This document shows positions 4,942 through 5,569 of a stretch of 5,569 bases of DNA, in pieces. Location of the stretch: positions 1-5,569 of the forward strand of contig DBWU01000059.1 of NCBI GenBank assembly GCA_002309395.1, read 5' to 3'. Numbering within the stretch: the stretch's first letter is position 1; every line of letters starts with the position of its first letter. The DNA comes from Oscillospiraceae bacterium UBA1230 (lineage in GTDB: Bacteria; Bacillota; Clostridia; Oscillospirales; Oscillospiraceae). The notes beneath the pieces were generated by a model. It saw nothing but the letters and a program-made list of their open reading frames with translations, was not told the origin of the DNA and ran no database searches. The position numbers were made by a program, and so were the translations under genes.

Positions 4942-5569
4942 GTCCGCACCGCCGACACGGTGGATGAAACCGAGATCAACAGCAGTATGGCGCACGAACC
5001 CGCCATTCCCAGCACCAGCGCAAAAGCGGTGCCTAACGCGTTGATCAGTTCCACCAGCGGTTCCGAGCCCGCCAGCGAGGCGAAAAACGCCGTAAGTTTA
5101 AAGGTGAGATACTGCACCGCCAGGTGCAAAAACGGTGTAAGACAGATCATCAGCACCCCCAGCATACCAAACACCCCGATGGAGTTTTTCAGCAGTCCCG
5201 CCCCTGCCAGCACGCTTTCCGTCGCCTCAGAGATGATACCGCCCACCACCGGCACCGCCGTTCCGATGGCGGTGCGCGTCAGGCGCAGCGTCAGCGCGTC
5301 GGAGGACGCGGCCACGGAGCCGGACACCGTCAAATAGCCGGTAAAGAGCACCAGCATCACCGTCAGCGCCCAGGTGACCGCTTTGCCGATACCGCCCCGA
5401 AGCCGTTTGACGGGGTGCTGAGGCAAAAGAGCTTCCGCCACCGCCACGGCGATATATACGCACACCACCGGCATCAGCACCTGCCGGATGAGCGTCATCA
5501 AAAAGTCGGCAAACATCACCGTCGTCACCTGCTGTACGCTGGCGCTGATCAAGCCGCCGGATGAGGCGG
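4938..5569 (-). CDS. spoIIIAE: Stage III sporulation protein AE, C-terminal part (5' end outside window)
   Basis: SpoIIIAE is the large polytopic membrane protein of the SpoIIIA complex and a candidate export channel in the mother-cell membrane. About 209 C-terminal residues of an expected roughly 390–400 are visible. The frame stays open to the window edge, reading ASSGG before the first start-like codon (a TTG at 5550–5552, not a true start). Alternating hydrophobic segments are visible around ADFLMTLIRQVLMPVVCVYI, the segment after GKAVTW, and the segment after LLKNS. The family signature AIGTAVPVVGGIISEATES, then VLAGAGLLKNSIGVFG, is clear, and a last hydrophobic stretch (ALVLGMAGSCAILLLISV) precedes the short tail. 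The TGA stop (4938–4940) overlaps the spoIIIAF GTG. The remaining spoIIIA genes (AA–AD) are expected just beyond 5569. Confidence 0.95.
   Translation of the reverse strand, partial: ASSGGLISASVQQVTTVMFADFLMTLIRQVLMPVVCVYIAVAVAEALLPQHPVKRLRGGIGKAVTWALTVMLVLFTGYLTVSGSVAASSDALTLRLTRTAIGTAVPVVGGIISEATESVLAGAGLLKNSIGVFGMLGVLMICLTPFLHLAVQYLTFKLTAFFASLAGSEPLVELINALGTAFALVLGMAGSCAILLLISVSSTVSAVRT

Noticed and set aside
4938..5000. Possible frameshift shortening the SpoIIIAE C-terminus
   Set aside because: The final hydrophobic segment is complete, the stop overlaps the next gene's start in a normal coupled arrangement, and neither alternative frame continues with SpoIIIAE-like sequence.
4450..5564. 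Plus-strand open frames opposite spoIIIAF and spoIIIAE, including a His/Arg-rich one near the right edge
   Set aside because: Antisense to genuine spo genes, low-complexity translations, and no ribosome binding site or family resemblance.
1..5569. Search for a new defence, mobile or biosynthetic system
   Set aside because: All coding space is explained by recognised conserved sporulation and housekeeping genes. No transposase, integrase, toxin-antitoxin pair, repeat array or unexplained gap over 100 bp was seen.

Overview
The window is a compact block of core genes from an endospore-forming, GC-rich Firmicute (Bacillota). GC is roughly 60% by eye. The spoIIIA genes, the spoIIIA–yqhY–nusB–xseA–xseB–ispA order and the protein sequences all point to class Clostridia, probably an Oscillospirales-type gut lineage. 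That lineage call is inference from family resemblance; no database was searched. Every gene is on the minus strand, so transcription runs from high to low coordinates.

Region by region, in the direction of transcription. (1) 5569–3417 holds the 3' part of the sporulation operon: spoIIIAE (5' end outside the window), spoIIIAF, spoIIIAG and spoIIIAH. These genes are packed end to end, with a GTGA start/stop overlap and gaps of 2 and 11 nt. They encode membrane parts of the SpoIIIA–SpoIIQ channel (feeding tube) between mother cell and forespore. (2) 3416–3334 is an 83-bp regulatory gap with a convincing vegetative (sigma-A type) promoter. Its 17-bp spacer is almost entirely filled by a perfect 16-bp palindrome. 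(3) 3333–2491 encodes the Asp23-family protein YqhY and the antitermination factor NusB. (4) 2490–2434 is a 57-bp gap with a strong 11-bp hairpin and a separate 10-bp palindrome. (5) 2433–117 encodes XseA and XseB (both subunits of exonuclease VII) and IspA (farnesyl diphosphate synthase), tightly coupled. (6) 116–27 contains a short terminator-like hairpin and a perfect-consensus sigma-A promoter. That promoter serves a tRNA gene of which only the first 26 nt lie in the window; the anticodon is off the edge.

The layout matches the well-known Bacillus subtilis neighbourhood (spoIIIA operon, accBC, yqhY, nusB, folD, xseA, xseB, ispA), but accB/accC and folD are absent from their usual places. 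The sporulation genes should be expressed only in the mother cell, so the promoter at 3385–3413 is the likely means by which the housekeeping genes downstream are expressed in growing cells. I see no mobile element, CRISPR array, phage gene or unknown defence-type system. The most notable non-coding signals are the palindrome inside the promoter spacer, the nusB–xseA hairpin, and a hairpin at the 5' end of the tRNA precursor.
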